Assembly (NCBI RefSeq): GCF_000350225.1
Contig: NW_005178998.1
Coordinates: 40,849 to 104,848, forward strand
DNA: 64,000 nucleotides
Source of the DNA: Chondrus crispus
Taxonomy: Eukaryota; Rhodophyta; Florideophyceae; Gigartinales; Gigartinaceae
Direction of reading: 5' to 3'
Shown here one piece after another: positions 19,847 to 30,747 of this stretch (within the stretch, counting starts at the first letter, position 1; each line of letters begins with the position of its first letter). The notes under the pieces are model-generated. The model made no database searches. It had not been told where the DNA came from and saw only the letters and a program-made list of their open reading frames with translations. The position numbers were made by a program, and so were the translations under genes.

Positions 19847-20235
19847 AGTTGCAAGGCTGTGCCGGCTTGGCCGTTACTGATGCCCATTTTGAGGACGGCC
19901 AAAGTGCTGGGGGATGCTGAATGGGGCCTGTCGGAGATGGAGGTGTCGCAGTCGCAAATGTCTAGGTACACTGTAGTTGTTCTGTGCAAAGATTTGCACC
20001 GATTTGAAAAGACCGCTCATTTATGAATGACATTGCTGTAACTGAACTCATTCTGTCATCTCTTGAAAAGATCGACCAAATGCGCAAATAATTAATTTTA
20101 CTAGTTTACACACTCACATTTTTTGGCCGGATGGATTTGGGGAAATACTTGGCTTTTTGCCATTGCAAGGGGTCTATTTTTGAAACGATTCTCTAACCAC
20201 GTTGAAAGCGATAAACTGACATAAAGTACTAGTGT

Positions 20236-22170
20236 GGCGGTTCGCGCGGCGTCAACTTCCAATGTACCTGGCCGAACGACATGCCCCAGGTACTTGATCT
20301 TTTCGACGAAAAATTCGCACTTGCCAACCTTAAGCTTCACACCTGCCTTCTCCAATACAGAAAGTATTTCATCCACGTGCACGATGTGCTCCTCCCACGA
20401 CTTGCTAAAAATTATTATATCATCCAGATACACCAAACGGCATTTCCACCGAAACGGAGAGAGCAGGATATCCATTGCTCTTTGGAATGTCGCTGGCGCG
20501 TTGGTTAGCTCGAAGGCCATTCTTGAGAAGCGAAACAGACCTGAGTGACACCAAAATGCAGTCTTGTCGCGGTCGCACTCAGGGATATGCATCTGCCAAT
20601 ATCCCGAAATCGCGTCCAACGCGGAGAAAACCATGGTGTCACCAAGCGAGTCTAGACACTCATCCATGCGCGGTAAAGGGTACGTGTCCTTCATCGTCAC
20701 TGCGTTCAGCCTGCGGTAGTCTACGCAAAAAGGCATTGACCCGCCCGGCTTGGGCACCAGCAACACGGGCAACGCCCATTTTGACTGCCCCGGTTCTATC
20801 ACTTCTGCCTCTAACATCTTCTGCACTTCTGCATCTTCTACTTCGCGGGCTTTAGGCCCGGCTCGATACGGGGCTTGTGCGATGGGACGAGTCTCGGGAA
20901 TCAACTTGATCCGATGGACTGTGGTATTAATTTCGCCAAGCGTCCCATCCCACATCCTTGAATACTTCTTCAATATCCGACAGAACCGCTCGCGCAGCCG
21001 TTCCGGCACGTGGCTCAGGTCGAGGTCCTCCACGTCCGGCGGTGGGACCTCAATCCGCTGCTCCGGCTTCGACGACGCCGTCGCAGAGAGCCCACTCGAC
21101 CGTTCTTCTGGCTGGTCCTCGCGCGCTTGATCCGACGGTTCGCTTCTTGTCTCGCCCTTAGGCGTCTTGGTGAAATTAGGAACATTTTCCTTCTTCCTTT
21201 CTTGTATTCCGAGAACTTCACCAATGGTGGTTTTGCTCTCGAGCGCGGCTCTCGGGTGCGGTAATTATTCTGCCACCACTTGGCTTTTTTGCACCCTGAC
21301 AGGGTACGTCCTAAAATTCGCAACGAGGAAACGAAATGGCCTGTCAGGCTCAACCTGAACGACACCATTCGTGCACGTTAACCCGTGCCTTTCGTACAAC
21401 GACGAGTACGGCTGAACCACAACCAAGCCCGCCCTCTTCGAGGTGCATTCCACGACGCGTTGCGTCCCTGGCTCGATAGTCGTGGCTCTTACCACTTTTA
21501 GCTTAGGGGAAATTCGCTCCACCTTTCCATCATTCTCTTCCTCTCCCCGGACGAGATTCTTCTTCCCTTTTCTCGTCGAGAACCGCCTAACTATCGAAAC
21601 CTCCGAGAAATCTGCCAACTCAACCGTTTTCTTCCTTGGACAAATTGCTTCCACAAACCGGTCACAGTAGTCCGCGCCTAGAATTAGCGGTACCGCGGGC
21701 TTCTCGCACACAATAAAATCGGCAGCAGCCACAAATCTTCCAAGTCTCACGGGCATCTTGATGGTTCCGAGAGTCTGGAGTGGCCTGTTGTTCGCGTCGC
21801 CAATGTCTTGGGTCGGTCCGTAGGACACTAGAGATTCCATTCCAGCCGGGAGTTCCAATTTTCGCACAAGGTTTGGTCCCGCGCCGGTGTCTAATACAGA
21901 CAACACCCGGCCCATCAATCCAACTGTTGGTCCAATGTCCGCGTAAACTTTGTAGTTTTTTCGCGCAAGAACCAAAATCTTCTCGGGACACTCTCTTCGC
22001 TTAATTCTATACCAGGGTCTTCGAACTTCTTCCAGCGGATGATCTCGGGCTCGGCTCAAAATTTTCTTGATTTGAGCTGGCCCTTTGGGCTTATCCACCA
22101 ACCCAAGAACCTCCTCATCAGGGCCTGATTTTTCCGTTAGAGACGGGGAACGGGGCCGAGCCCCGGGCAC
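20236..22170 (-). pseudogene. Gypsy pol fragment: aspartic protease and reverse transcriptase
   Basis: One frame on the minus strand broken by a single TAA at 21265-21267. The first part contains the retropepsin active site LDTGAGPNLV (near 21895). The second contains RT: MPFCVDYRRLNAVT, FSALDAISGYWQMHI (first catalytic Asp), the family-typical FSRMAFELTNAPATFQRAMD, and YLDDIIIFS with the catalytic Asp pair (near 20430). The frame leaves recognisable RT at about 20236 and ends in unrelated sequence at 20101. The pol frame overlaps the end of gag in another frame, which suggests gag-pol expression by ribosomal frameshifting in the parent element. Confidence 0.9.
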
Positions 22171-24503
22171 AGTACGTCGACCCTGTGCCTCTTGCGGCTC
22201 GTGCGAGATTCCCCTCTCTAGTTTTCTGCCGCTGCGGGATCCTTCTCACGTCCGACGACGCGGGCCCCGCGGCGGGCCCTCTGAAGGGTTGGTTCGGCCT
22301 CGGCGTTGAAGCACTCGGCGTGCTCGCCGTGTGCGAATCGAACCAATTCTTGACCTTCAGGTAACTCGTCGATGGTATCCCTAACCTCTCCATCGGAGAC
22401 AACGCCTCAAAATTTTCCAAAACTCGGTGCATTTCCCGGAGGGAAAGAATGCACGTTGGCGCGGCGTGCCGCTTTTCGTAACAATGATAGCACACCAGTC
22501 CGTGCTTCTTGACGGGATATTGCGGCCTAGGTCCTCCACGGGCCGGCGACCTTCCTTGACGTTGCGGCCTTCCCATCCAGCCTGGCCTTCGAAACGCCGT
22601 ACCCTTGTCTTCCATCGGAATGCGCAGCGCCGGCGTGTGGCCGCGCCCCCGAAACATCATCACGGGATTCGTGGGCTCTGAAAACGACTCCGTCGTGTAT
22701 GTGGGCGTCGGTAAAGTTGACGACTCGCTTGCTTGGTAGTCCTCGTGTCCGTAGCCTTCCGATGGCTCAGTAAACTCGCCCTCGGCTACCAATGCTCCTT
22801 CATAACGATTTTCGCTGCTTCCGTGCGCACCGCGCTCATCTGACGCGGGAATGGACTCGGCTAAATGGACGGCGGCGTGACTTTTGCGACCGGGATAAGA
22901 AGCCCTCGGCTTCTTATCCGCCCTGATCGTCGACGGCGTCTGAATTGTGACCTTCTTGGTCTTCTTGTCCTTAGCGCGGCTCGCCGAGCCATGCGCCTTC
23001 GCGTAATTGACTAGTCTCAAAAACGAAACGTCCGGATTGTCTTGTCGGTATTGAGATACCATCGGCTTGATACTCGAATCGAGTCCTTCAATAAACATCG
23101 TCATTTGTTCTTCCATCGAATATACGTTTCCACATCGATTGCTTGCGTCCGTCAGACGGATATAAAATTCCATCTCGTCTACAGACTGTCTTTGCTGAAC
23201 TTCTTGCAAAGCGAGCACGGCTTGACGGATCGCCTCGTCGGTTGCGAAGCTTCTCAACAACCACTGTATGGCCTCTGGCCAAACGGACACCTTTCCGTGA
23301 TGGGCCCCGGCCGTCTGAGATGCCGAAGTGTACTGTCTCAGGGCGACGCCGCTTAGAAATTCGGGTAACAAGCGGATCGCTTGCCCCTCGTTCATTCCTT
23401 GAGTATCAAACTCTTGAACCAATTTTGCCAAAAAAATCCAGCACAAGGACCCCGTCCTCACCTGTGAACGTGTTGTCCTTCTTCACCTTAGGCGGAATAT
23501 CTCTCCTGATTTTTCGCACGGCGGTCCGCCGGGACCTTGACAAATATGTCTGCAGGTTCCGCAAGCGGGACGTTCGGTACGAAAGTAATTTCTTGAAGAG
23601 GTAGTTGGTCGGATTCAGCTCCTCCAACTCCTCCCATCGCGGCCCGTGTCGCGTTGCGACGTCCTCTGGCTTACCGTCCTTGTCTCTCCGCGAGGCGGAC
23701 GAAGTTATCCCGCCCCGTCTGGAGGTAATTTTCTTGCCCTGCGAAATTCCTTTTCCTTCCTCTGAACGATGTTCGGAATCGCTGGCATGGTTCGACAAAC
23801 CGTCGTCACCATTTTCGGAAAGGCCATTCGACTCGGTCCTTGAGTCTTGGTCCTCGGGCTCGTCACTACAGTGACTCATGCTCCTGCGTCGCAGATTCTT
23901 CTTCGAAGTCTTGGACTTGGAACTCCGCTGTACAGCGGCCTTGTCCTTCTTCGATCGACGGTCGCCTTCTCGACCCGTTGGGAGCGGCTCTTGCCCGGCG
24001 ACCTGTTCAAGGTTCTTGAGACGATGAGCGGCGCGGTCAAACCTGTCGTCGATACTGCTTCTAAATTTACCTAATGACTCCAAAGCTTAATTCGCGTCGC
24101 GCCTTGCGTCCTTGACTGAAATTTTCAACGAAGCTAGAACCTCCGGCTCCAGACCGTCGGTCGCATCACCTCGCTCCTTCTCGAAGAGATCCACTCGAGC
24201 CGACAGCTCTCCTAAAATGGTGTGGAACTCGGATGCTTGCAACTCCAGTTGCTTCCGGACGAGGGCTAATTCAGCCTCGACATTTTTCGTCATCTCTTGG
24301 CGAATTTCCTCGCCCATCTTCTCGAACCTGTAGGATAGGTTATCCATGTCGGCTTCAATCCCCGTCGGGATTTCTTGACCTTCGGGATCCGTGGCCGTGT
24401 TGGCCTGGCTTCGGGTGCGAGGACCTCGCGGGATCCTCGACGCCCTTGCCGATCCGCTCCTACTCGCCCCGGGACCGACGTCCCCGGGTGCGCTTGTCGA
24501 CAT
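22118..24503 (-). pseudogene. Gypsy gag with stop and homopolymer frameshift
   Basis: Probable ATG at 24501-24503. The first 138 codons end at TAA 24087-24089, after which the same frame continues to 23406. There a run of seven T on the minus strand (near 23434) shifts the frame by one base; if one T is dropped, DF continues into LAKLVQEFDTQGMNE. The rest is a typical gag: helical capsid region (LPEFLSGVALRQYTSA, MEFYIRLTDASNRCG, FIEGLDSSIKPMV) and one CX2CX4HX4C zinc knuckle (VCYHCYEKRHAAPTC) near 22490. It ends in basic sequence overlapping pol. Confidence 0.88.
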
Positions 24504-24663
24504 CGCTCGTACGAGCGAACTTACACAAAAAAATACAAACAAAAACCAAAAAAGACCCCGTTACCCAGACCACTTTCGTAGTGCAACTCCAGACCGAGGC
24601 TGTCGTCGACACAATTCTAGGTCGGGTTTGCCGTAGACAAATTCTAGGTCGGGAGACCACTGA

Positions 24664-25710
24664 TGTAGTGCAATGCGCCTGTCGGGCAGAGACGGCGGTC
24701 CGATGGTCCAGCAAAAACAACAACAGCAAAAAGAAGAACTGCCGATGGCACAGCGCTACGGAGTGTCGGACTCTCCCTTCTCCGTGTAAACGAGCTTGCG
24801 ACTCGTAGTAGCTCAGATCCCTGCTAGGGGGGGGCACAGAGAAATAGCCCGGCGCGGGATCGGTGTGGTAGAGACTTGCGAAGAGATCTGCTCGACGAGT
24901 GTGGGGTGGGGCGCGTACGTAAGTACCCCGGTTCCACTAGGTTGTATGGCCAATGCTCGTTGAGCTTCTTGGACACCTTGTGACGCGACAAGGCCTTCGA
25001 CGGGGGCGTCGCAACGCAGCCCGACGGCATGAAATGAAAGTAGCAGCTCTACGTCAACCGTGCCGCCCGATGGCTCGAAACACCTACACCGGTTCGGTCG
25101 CAACCGAGGCCGATGGCAGCAACACTGGCTCGTAACACGACGGAGCCCTTCGAGGGAGACGTCGTTGCAACAGTCTCCGTCGGGAAATGGGTCACAGTAG
25201 CAGCGCTACGTCAACTGTGTTGCCTGATGGCATAGACACCTACACTGGTTCGGTCGCAACCGAAGCCGATGGCACCAACACAAGGTAAGGGAAAAATAGG
25301 TAGAATTAGAGATAGAAAGGGATAGGAAAATAAAGGAAAGAGAAAGGGAACCCCCGAGCGCAAAGGATAAAGTAATCTGTAGTTAAAGGGAATGTCTTGT
25401 GAAAGACAGACTTCGACCAAGGCGATATCAGACTCTGGCAACTCGGGTTACCTTTACTGACTTGGTGGTCAGAGGGCTAAGGTATATATCGCCCCGCCTG
25501 AGCCACTACAATAGCTCGCGGCGCTAGATCCTAGATCTAATCTAGTGTCAGCAAAATTAATGCCAACTAATTAACTAAATAAAATAATTAAAAAGTGAAA
25601 CTGTGCAATTATTCACAAGTGTGTCCCCCCAACCTGGACTACTTTTCATATCCAAATCCAAATAGTTTCCTTTCTTTTCACCCCCCTGTAGAGCCCATTA
25701 TTGCACTACA
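24664..25710 (-). repeat. Long terminal repeat of the Gypsy element, 1047 bp
   Basis: In plus-strand reading it starts TGTAGTGCAATG and ends ATTGCACTACA, with 10-bp perfect inverted termini (TGTAGTGCAA / TTGCACTACA). The internal region with primer binding site and gag lies directly to its left, so this is the 5' LTR of a minus-strand element. No second copy is in the window. Confidence 0.85.
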
Positions 25711-25899
25711 CTCGCGGGATCCTCGACGCCCTCGCCGATCCGCTCCTACTCGCCCCGGGACCGACGTCCCCGGGGGCGCTTGTCGACATCGCTCGTACAA
25801 GCGAACCTACACAAAAAAAGTACAAACAAAAAATAAAAAGACTCCGTTACCCAGACCACTTTCGTAGTACAACTCCAGATCAAACCTGTCGTCGACACA
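25711..25899 (-). mobile_element. Remnant of a second Gypsy copy (5' UTR and first gag codons)
   Basis: It duplicates 24427-24612 in the same orientation: gag ATG at 25789 and the upstream 5' UTR with CCAGACCACTTTCGTAGT. On the left it is cut by the LTR end at 25710, about 26 codons into gag. On the right it is cut at 25899 after GTCGTCGACACA, where the related copy continues ATTCTAGG but here CACTACGAGG begins. It is therefore the landing site of two later insertions. Confidence 0.85.
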
Positions 25900-26266
25900 C
25901 ACTACGAGGTCAAATTTTCTATATCTGAAATGATTTTTTAGAATGGCCCGGTAGATTTAGTGGTTCGAAATTTGTTTTAGATATTTTGGCGCGCGTGCAG
26001 CACACTTTTCTGATCGTATCAAACCTACCGCTGGTCTAGCTTGATGAGCCATTTTTAATGTAAAATATAGTATAGGACGGATATCTGTTAGTTTCTACTA
26101 GATTCAGGCTGATATTGTACTGGTGCGCACCAACACTTTGAAGCTGCATAGTGTGGCCATCCACGTGTGGAAAATCGGAAGGAGCTTAGTTCATTGCTCG
26201 AGATCGCTTCAGTGTAAATGTATAGCAGCGTCGTTTATTAGTAGCCTTAAACTACATTACTATACA

Positions 26267-27844
26267 TTACCGCCAGCGGTGTTGGATGAACCCGGCACAT
26301 CCTGTTGACCAACAGTTCCCGGGTGCACCGGACTGACAATTTCGTTCATGGCATCTTCGTTCAGCTCTCGACGCGCGTCCGTCCCCCACAAACATCACAT
26401 ATGGCATCACGACTGCCAGCTGCCCTGGAACACGAACATTCCTTTTCCTGTCCCTCTTAGACCAGTGCCCGGAAACCTCTTGCGCTCTCCGCCACACCAA
26501 ATGAAAAGCCCGACTGGGCAGAGGAACTGCGCTTGACACATTTGGGTCTTCTACTATGGACGGCCTCCGCCTAGTACAACGCAGGCCTGCATCGAAGGTC
26601 TTGCTTTCCGAGTCCCATATGCGGTTGTTCCTGAACAAGACAAGCTCTCCGCTCCCGGGGTTAGCAACATCCCTTTCGAAGGTGTTTCCGCAACTGTGCC
26701 CTACAAAAACTGCAGCGGGGGCCCCGACATCGCTCGAATATACATACGTACCCATCAACTTCAACATTCCGACCCCCGCACTGCCCTCCTTCTTCAACAT
26801 CGCGAGACGGTCCGCCTTATGTTATAATCCAAGAATTGAACAAAGCCCTGCCATGCGATTGAACAGTATGTAGAATGTCTGCGATGTCCCGGCCGGGCCC
26901 TGTGTCTCTGCATACTCAGGATAGAACACCAGACGCAATATCGAGTCCTCGACCATGCAGCCGTATAGATTCCTCGCTATCAACTCAAAATCTGCCAGCT
27001 CGCAATCCGCAACGACCCGAATGAAGCTCTGCGTCATACCCCCTAAGGTCCCTATATTCATTTTGTCGGCCGACGTTTGTTCAATATGACTTGTCGGCTT
27101 ACGCAGCGACTTCTGCACTGCGACTTCCAGGCGGTGGCGCAGAAAGTTCACTATCTTCAGCACGGACTCATCCCTTGTCGACGACAGCCCCTCTGATATC
27201 CGACAACTGTTTAGCTCGACCTTCCGATTTAGCATGTCTACTTGGCCAAGTACTTGTGCATGGCTTTTCCTCAGTCGATCAACGATATCCGCGAGTTCTT
27301 TCATCCGGTACTGGTCAACAACTCTCCGCCTCTTACTGTTTTTTGCAATATCATCCCCAGTCCAGTGTCTATCCGCTTCATCCATCCCGTCATGAGCCTG
27401 TGGAATAACTGGCGTCCGCCATGTCAGTACCGGATTGTTATTCTCGTCTCCATCCAGCTCCGCGCGTCTCAATAAACGGCCAACAACGAATTCCACTTGA
27501 TGAATATGATCACCGTATGCAGCGTTCTCCTCGTATTCCAAAGTAGCTGTCGCCAACACCTGAACCTTATCGTTTGCGGCCGTGGCGGGAGCATCCTCAA
27601 TATCCGTTACTTGCGCGCTGCACCACGTTGCTTCGTCGTCATCGTCTTCCAACATCCATAGAACCTCGACGAAATCATTCGGTGGAGGCAGCGCTTCTCT
27701 TTCTCGGCATGCCCGAAGGCGTTGCATTCCTCTGTCAAGGCGGACGCCACTTATCGTGTCGAAGATACGCGATAGGCGATCTCTGAGATGGTTCGGACGG
27801 GAACTAGCCTTGTCGTGTGGCGAGCGCGGATTCGGTCTGGGCAT
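26267..27844 (-). pseudogene. CACTA gene 1: unknown protein, interrupted by one stop
   Basis: ATG at 27844, then 340 codons to TAA at 26822-26824, after which the same frame stays open to 26267. I do not recognise the family. Residues about 58-110 (FVEVLWMLEDDDDEATWC then DKVQVLATATLEYEEN) have the feel of a small beta-barrel such as Tudor, but this is only a resemblance. Residues about 175-240 are a charged helical segment with a basic cluster (KRRR) that could be a nuclear signal. Gene 1 is transcribed divergently from gene 2 across a 260-bp spacer, inside the left arm next to the CACTA terminus. In copy 2 this part of the arm is absent, so no second copy is available for comparison. Confidence 0.5.
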
Positions 27845-28104
27845 ACCCCAGATATCCGCAATCCAAGCATTCTCCGGGGAGATTTTTATTGTCCAACGAC
27901 TCGTTCAAGCACCCCCGAACAGGAATTTTCTAACAAAATGGAAGAGTCGTGGCCACTCACAGGACGTTTGTGGGCGTTTTCACATTGATATTCACCAATA
28001 CTGTAATGGGTGGTCTTTAGGCCAGCCGGCCAACTTTTTCACATGCTGTTATAGCTGCAGGTTCTTCGTATCCAGAAATTGAGAAACACCGCCCCTTTTT
28101 CCCA

Positions 28105-30699
28105 ATGTCGAATACACGGGCCGCCAAGAAACGTGCTATACCCGAAGCAGCCAATGCTTCACCAGGCTCCACCAGGCTCTAAGAAGATGCGTCGCAACAG
28201 TTCGAAGGTTTGTCGCCGGCCAAACGTTTCTCCGCCCAAGACAAGGGCTATTGTCCCGCAGTTGACCCCTCCAAACAGCCGTAGAAGATCCCCCGTAACC
28301 GGGCGTTAGCCCGGAAGTCTCGGGGAGCGGCCGCTCCGGAATCCAACGCAACGCAGGGCGATGAGCGCCCAGTCACGACTGTGAGATCGTCAAGGCGGGT
28401 GCTTCATTTGCAGAATGAGGAAATGGTACCTAGACAAGCGCGAGTGCATCCAATTACCCCAGAAATCACACCAGTCAAAAAACGTGATTCCCCGTCCGGG
28501 GCAAGAGGATACATTAGAACCATCACCCCGACGTTCACCCAGAACAAAAACAGCGTTGCGGGAGCAGCCTGTTCGCAAAGTGCCAGAAATGATCATGATT
28601 CAGACGATGAAGAAGATGAGGATTTGGCAGCTGAAGACGCTGAGAGAGAAGCAGAAATGGAGAGACGTGACCGCGAAGAAAAGGATAGATTCAGACTGAT
28701 GGAACGACGCGCACGCATCTTTGAATCAGACGCCGAAAGTTTGTTTGAGGAAGAGGGTTTCACAGCTATGGCTGAGCGCGGCGTAAGAGAGCTTAAGAAA
28801 CATCTCCAGGCGTAATACTGTTCGGAAAGCGATGACGGGGGAATTACGGAAGTTCCTGGGACAAGCGTCAGCCGACATCAGCCTGGAGACGACCTGGATA
28901 TCGATATAGAAAGCACGGAACAACCTCATGCATTGGGAGCGGTGACAATTACAAATTCCATTTTACAGTCCATGTTCCGAAAACTCGAGGGCGTGCTCAA
29001 TGCAAAGCTCAATACGCTGACAAGCAGTCTTGTTGAAAGAATGGATAAGACAGACAAAAGATTTGATGAGGTGGGCACCCAGCTAGCAGATATTCATGCC
29101 ATTGTGTCCAGAGCAAACACGTCTAACAAATCCACAGACACCCCCCTCAGCCGATTTAACAAGCTTCTGGACAAAGTCACTCCTTGTGATGGCCTTGTTG
29201 TCAACCGAGATGCTTGTCATCGAATTCTATGCAGCATCGTACCTTTCGAAGTTCTTCGGACAGCTCGTGATAACACCTTGGCCAAGGAACGGGTCTTGTT
29301 TCGTTTTTCAACTGCAGTACAGGTTTTGCTGTGCGGGAAAAATCCAAGGGAGACAAGAAAGCAGTTCAGAGAGGTTATTGGCGGACGCCACAGTCGCTTC
29401 AAGAAGAATGTTGTCCTCAACTTCATATACAATGTGCAGCTGAACAGCTTTGGGATGTTTGCGGATGACAGCGAGGAAGGGAAGGCCAGAGCAGATCAGA
29501 ATGTTATCGCAGCCGACGCCGTTCGTGAAACTGCTGAAAATCCTGAGGGCCGCACTTGTAAAACGGACACTCCCGTCGATTTCAGTTGCACCGGGAAAAC
29601 TGTGAGTTTGCGCCAACCAGACTGGCTGAAGAAAGGATTCATCCTTGAAACCGACATCGAGCACGCCAGGTTGGTGCAGAATTACAGTAAGTCTGAAGCC
29701 TCGAAACGTAGACTGAAGGATGTCGAAAGTGAAAGTGATTCTGGGGAAGAAGAGGATGGTGAATACACGCCGGGCCAGGGAACATGCAAGCGCCAGAGAA
29801 AGTTGTGGTAAAGGAGGTTCCGACGACGCGGGACGTTGCCAGGCACGGAGCTTGGAAGATATACAAGCTTATGGGCAAGCACTTGAACCAGTCCAGGAAG
29901 AAGGGCAAGTCAGCATTCCTCGAACAATTAGATTTCCTGATGGTGCTATGGTCGGGATCTGGTGTGTCAGTTGATCAATCAAAGCTTACGGTTCGTTGGG
30001 GGTTCCCAGAAGTTGATGCTTCCAAGTCAAGGGGCGGCGGCCTTCAAGACATCAAAAACACAAAGACGAAGTCTTCCGGCGATATCAACCTTAATGAATA
30101 CAATTCCAACCTTCTGAGTGAGCTGTACGGGAAGCGACAGGACATGATTCTTTGTTGTTTCTCACGAGGTACAAGTGACTGAGGCCTTAGGTTCGTCTAA
30201 AAGAAAGAGAAACAGAACGAAAAAGAGAGTTATCAACAAAGCTATCAACGTTGTGGAGGCAGCCGCCAAGTTTTGCACGGAGTTTGCGCAAAGTTCCGAT
30301 TCGGAAAGAAGTCCACTCTCATTCCTCCTTGGTCACAAAGATGCACTCCGCTGTATTCTCGGAATCGCCTTAGTCTTCAAAGACTTGACGTCTCAGTTTT
30401 TGGTGAAGAACTGTGAAAACGGTCGCGTCCGTGATATCAACAACATGGACACCACAAGTATCAAATGTGAAAATTTGAGACTATCCGAGCTCATACCAGG
30501 TCGTTCATCACAGATCAGATTCCTTTCGGGGACAGTTCTCCGCATGAAGGATAATTTGTACTGCAAGCTAAACGTTGGGGCGAGTCCTCGCAATGATGGT
30601 ACTGAAGCAGGTGTGAACGGTGTCGAAGGGCAGCGTACCAGGGACACATCAGCGCGAGAGATACAGCCTTCGGTGGATGGCGGTGTGTTCGCCATTTAG
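28105..30699 (+). pseudogene. CACTA gene 2: unknown nuclear-type protein, multiply broken
   Basis: A likely start is ATG 28105 (MSNTRAAKKRA), with stops soon after. From about 28381 the frame is open except for TAA at 28813-28815, then runs through 28933-29790. Compared with copy 2, one base is missing near 29775 and one T is extra near 30152. Allowing for these, the parent protein had more than 750 residues. It has an acidic coiled-coil N-terminal part (DSDDEEDEDLAAEDAERE), a second coiled coil (KLEGVLNAKLNTLTSSL), a central conserved-looking region, an acidic patch, and a C-terminal third with a basic cluster SSKRKRNRTKKR. I do not recognise a family. CACTA elements often encode a DNA-binding TnpA-like protein besides the transposase; this could be such a protein. 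Confidence 0.6.
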
Positions 30700-30747
30700 C
30701 ATAGGTACAGTCAATGAATATTTACTTCACTTTGGCCAAAGTGTTTA

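Larger units (their letters stand above)
20236..25710 (-). mobile_element. Gypsy (Ty3) retrotransposon, 3' truncated, with 5' LTR
   Basis: Reading on the minus strand the order is 5' LTR (25710-24664), primer binding site, gag, protease, reverse transcriptase. Similarity stops around 20236, soon after the RT motif KIKYLGHVV. RNase H, integrase and the 3' LTR are missing, so this copy cannot move by itself. Next to the LTR at about 24643-24660 lies, on the minus strand, TGGTCTCCCGACC, a primer binding site that fits the 3' end of a tRNA. The right side of the LTR abuts gag sequence of another member of the same family (25711-25899), so this copy inserted into a relative. Confidence 0.9.
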
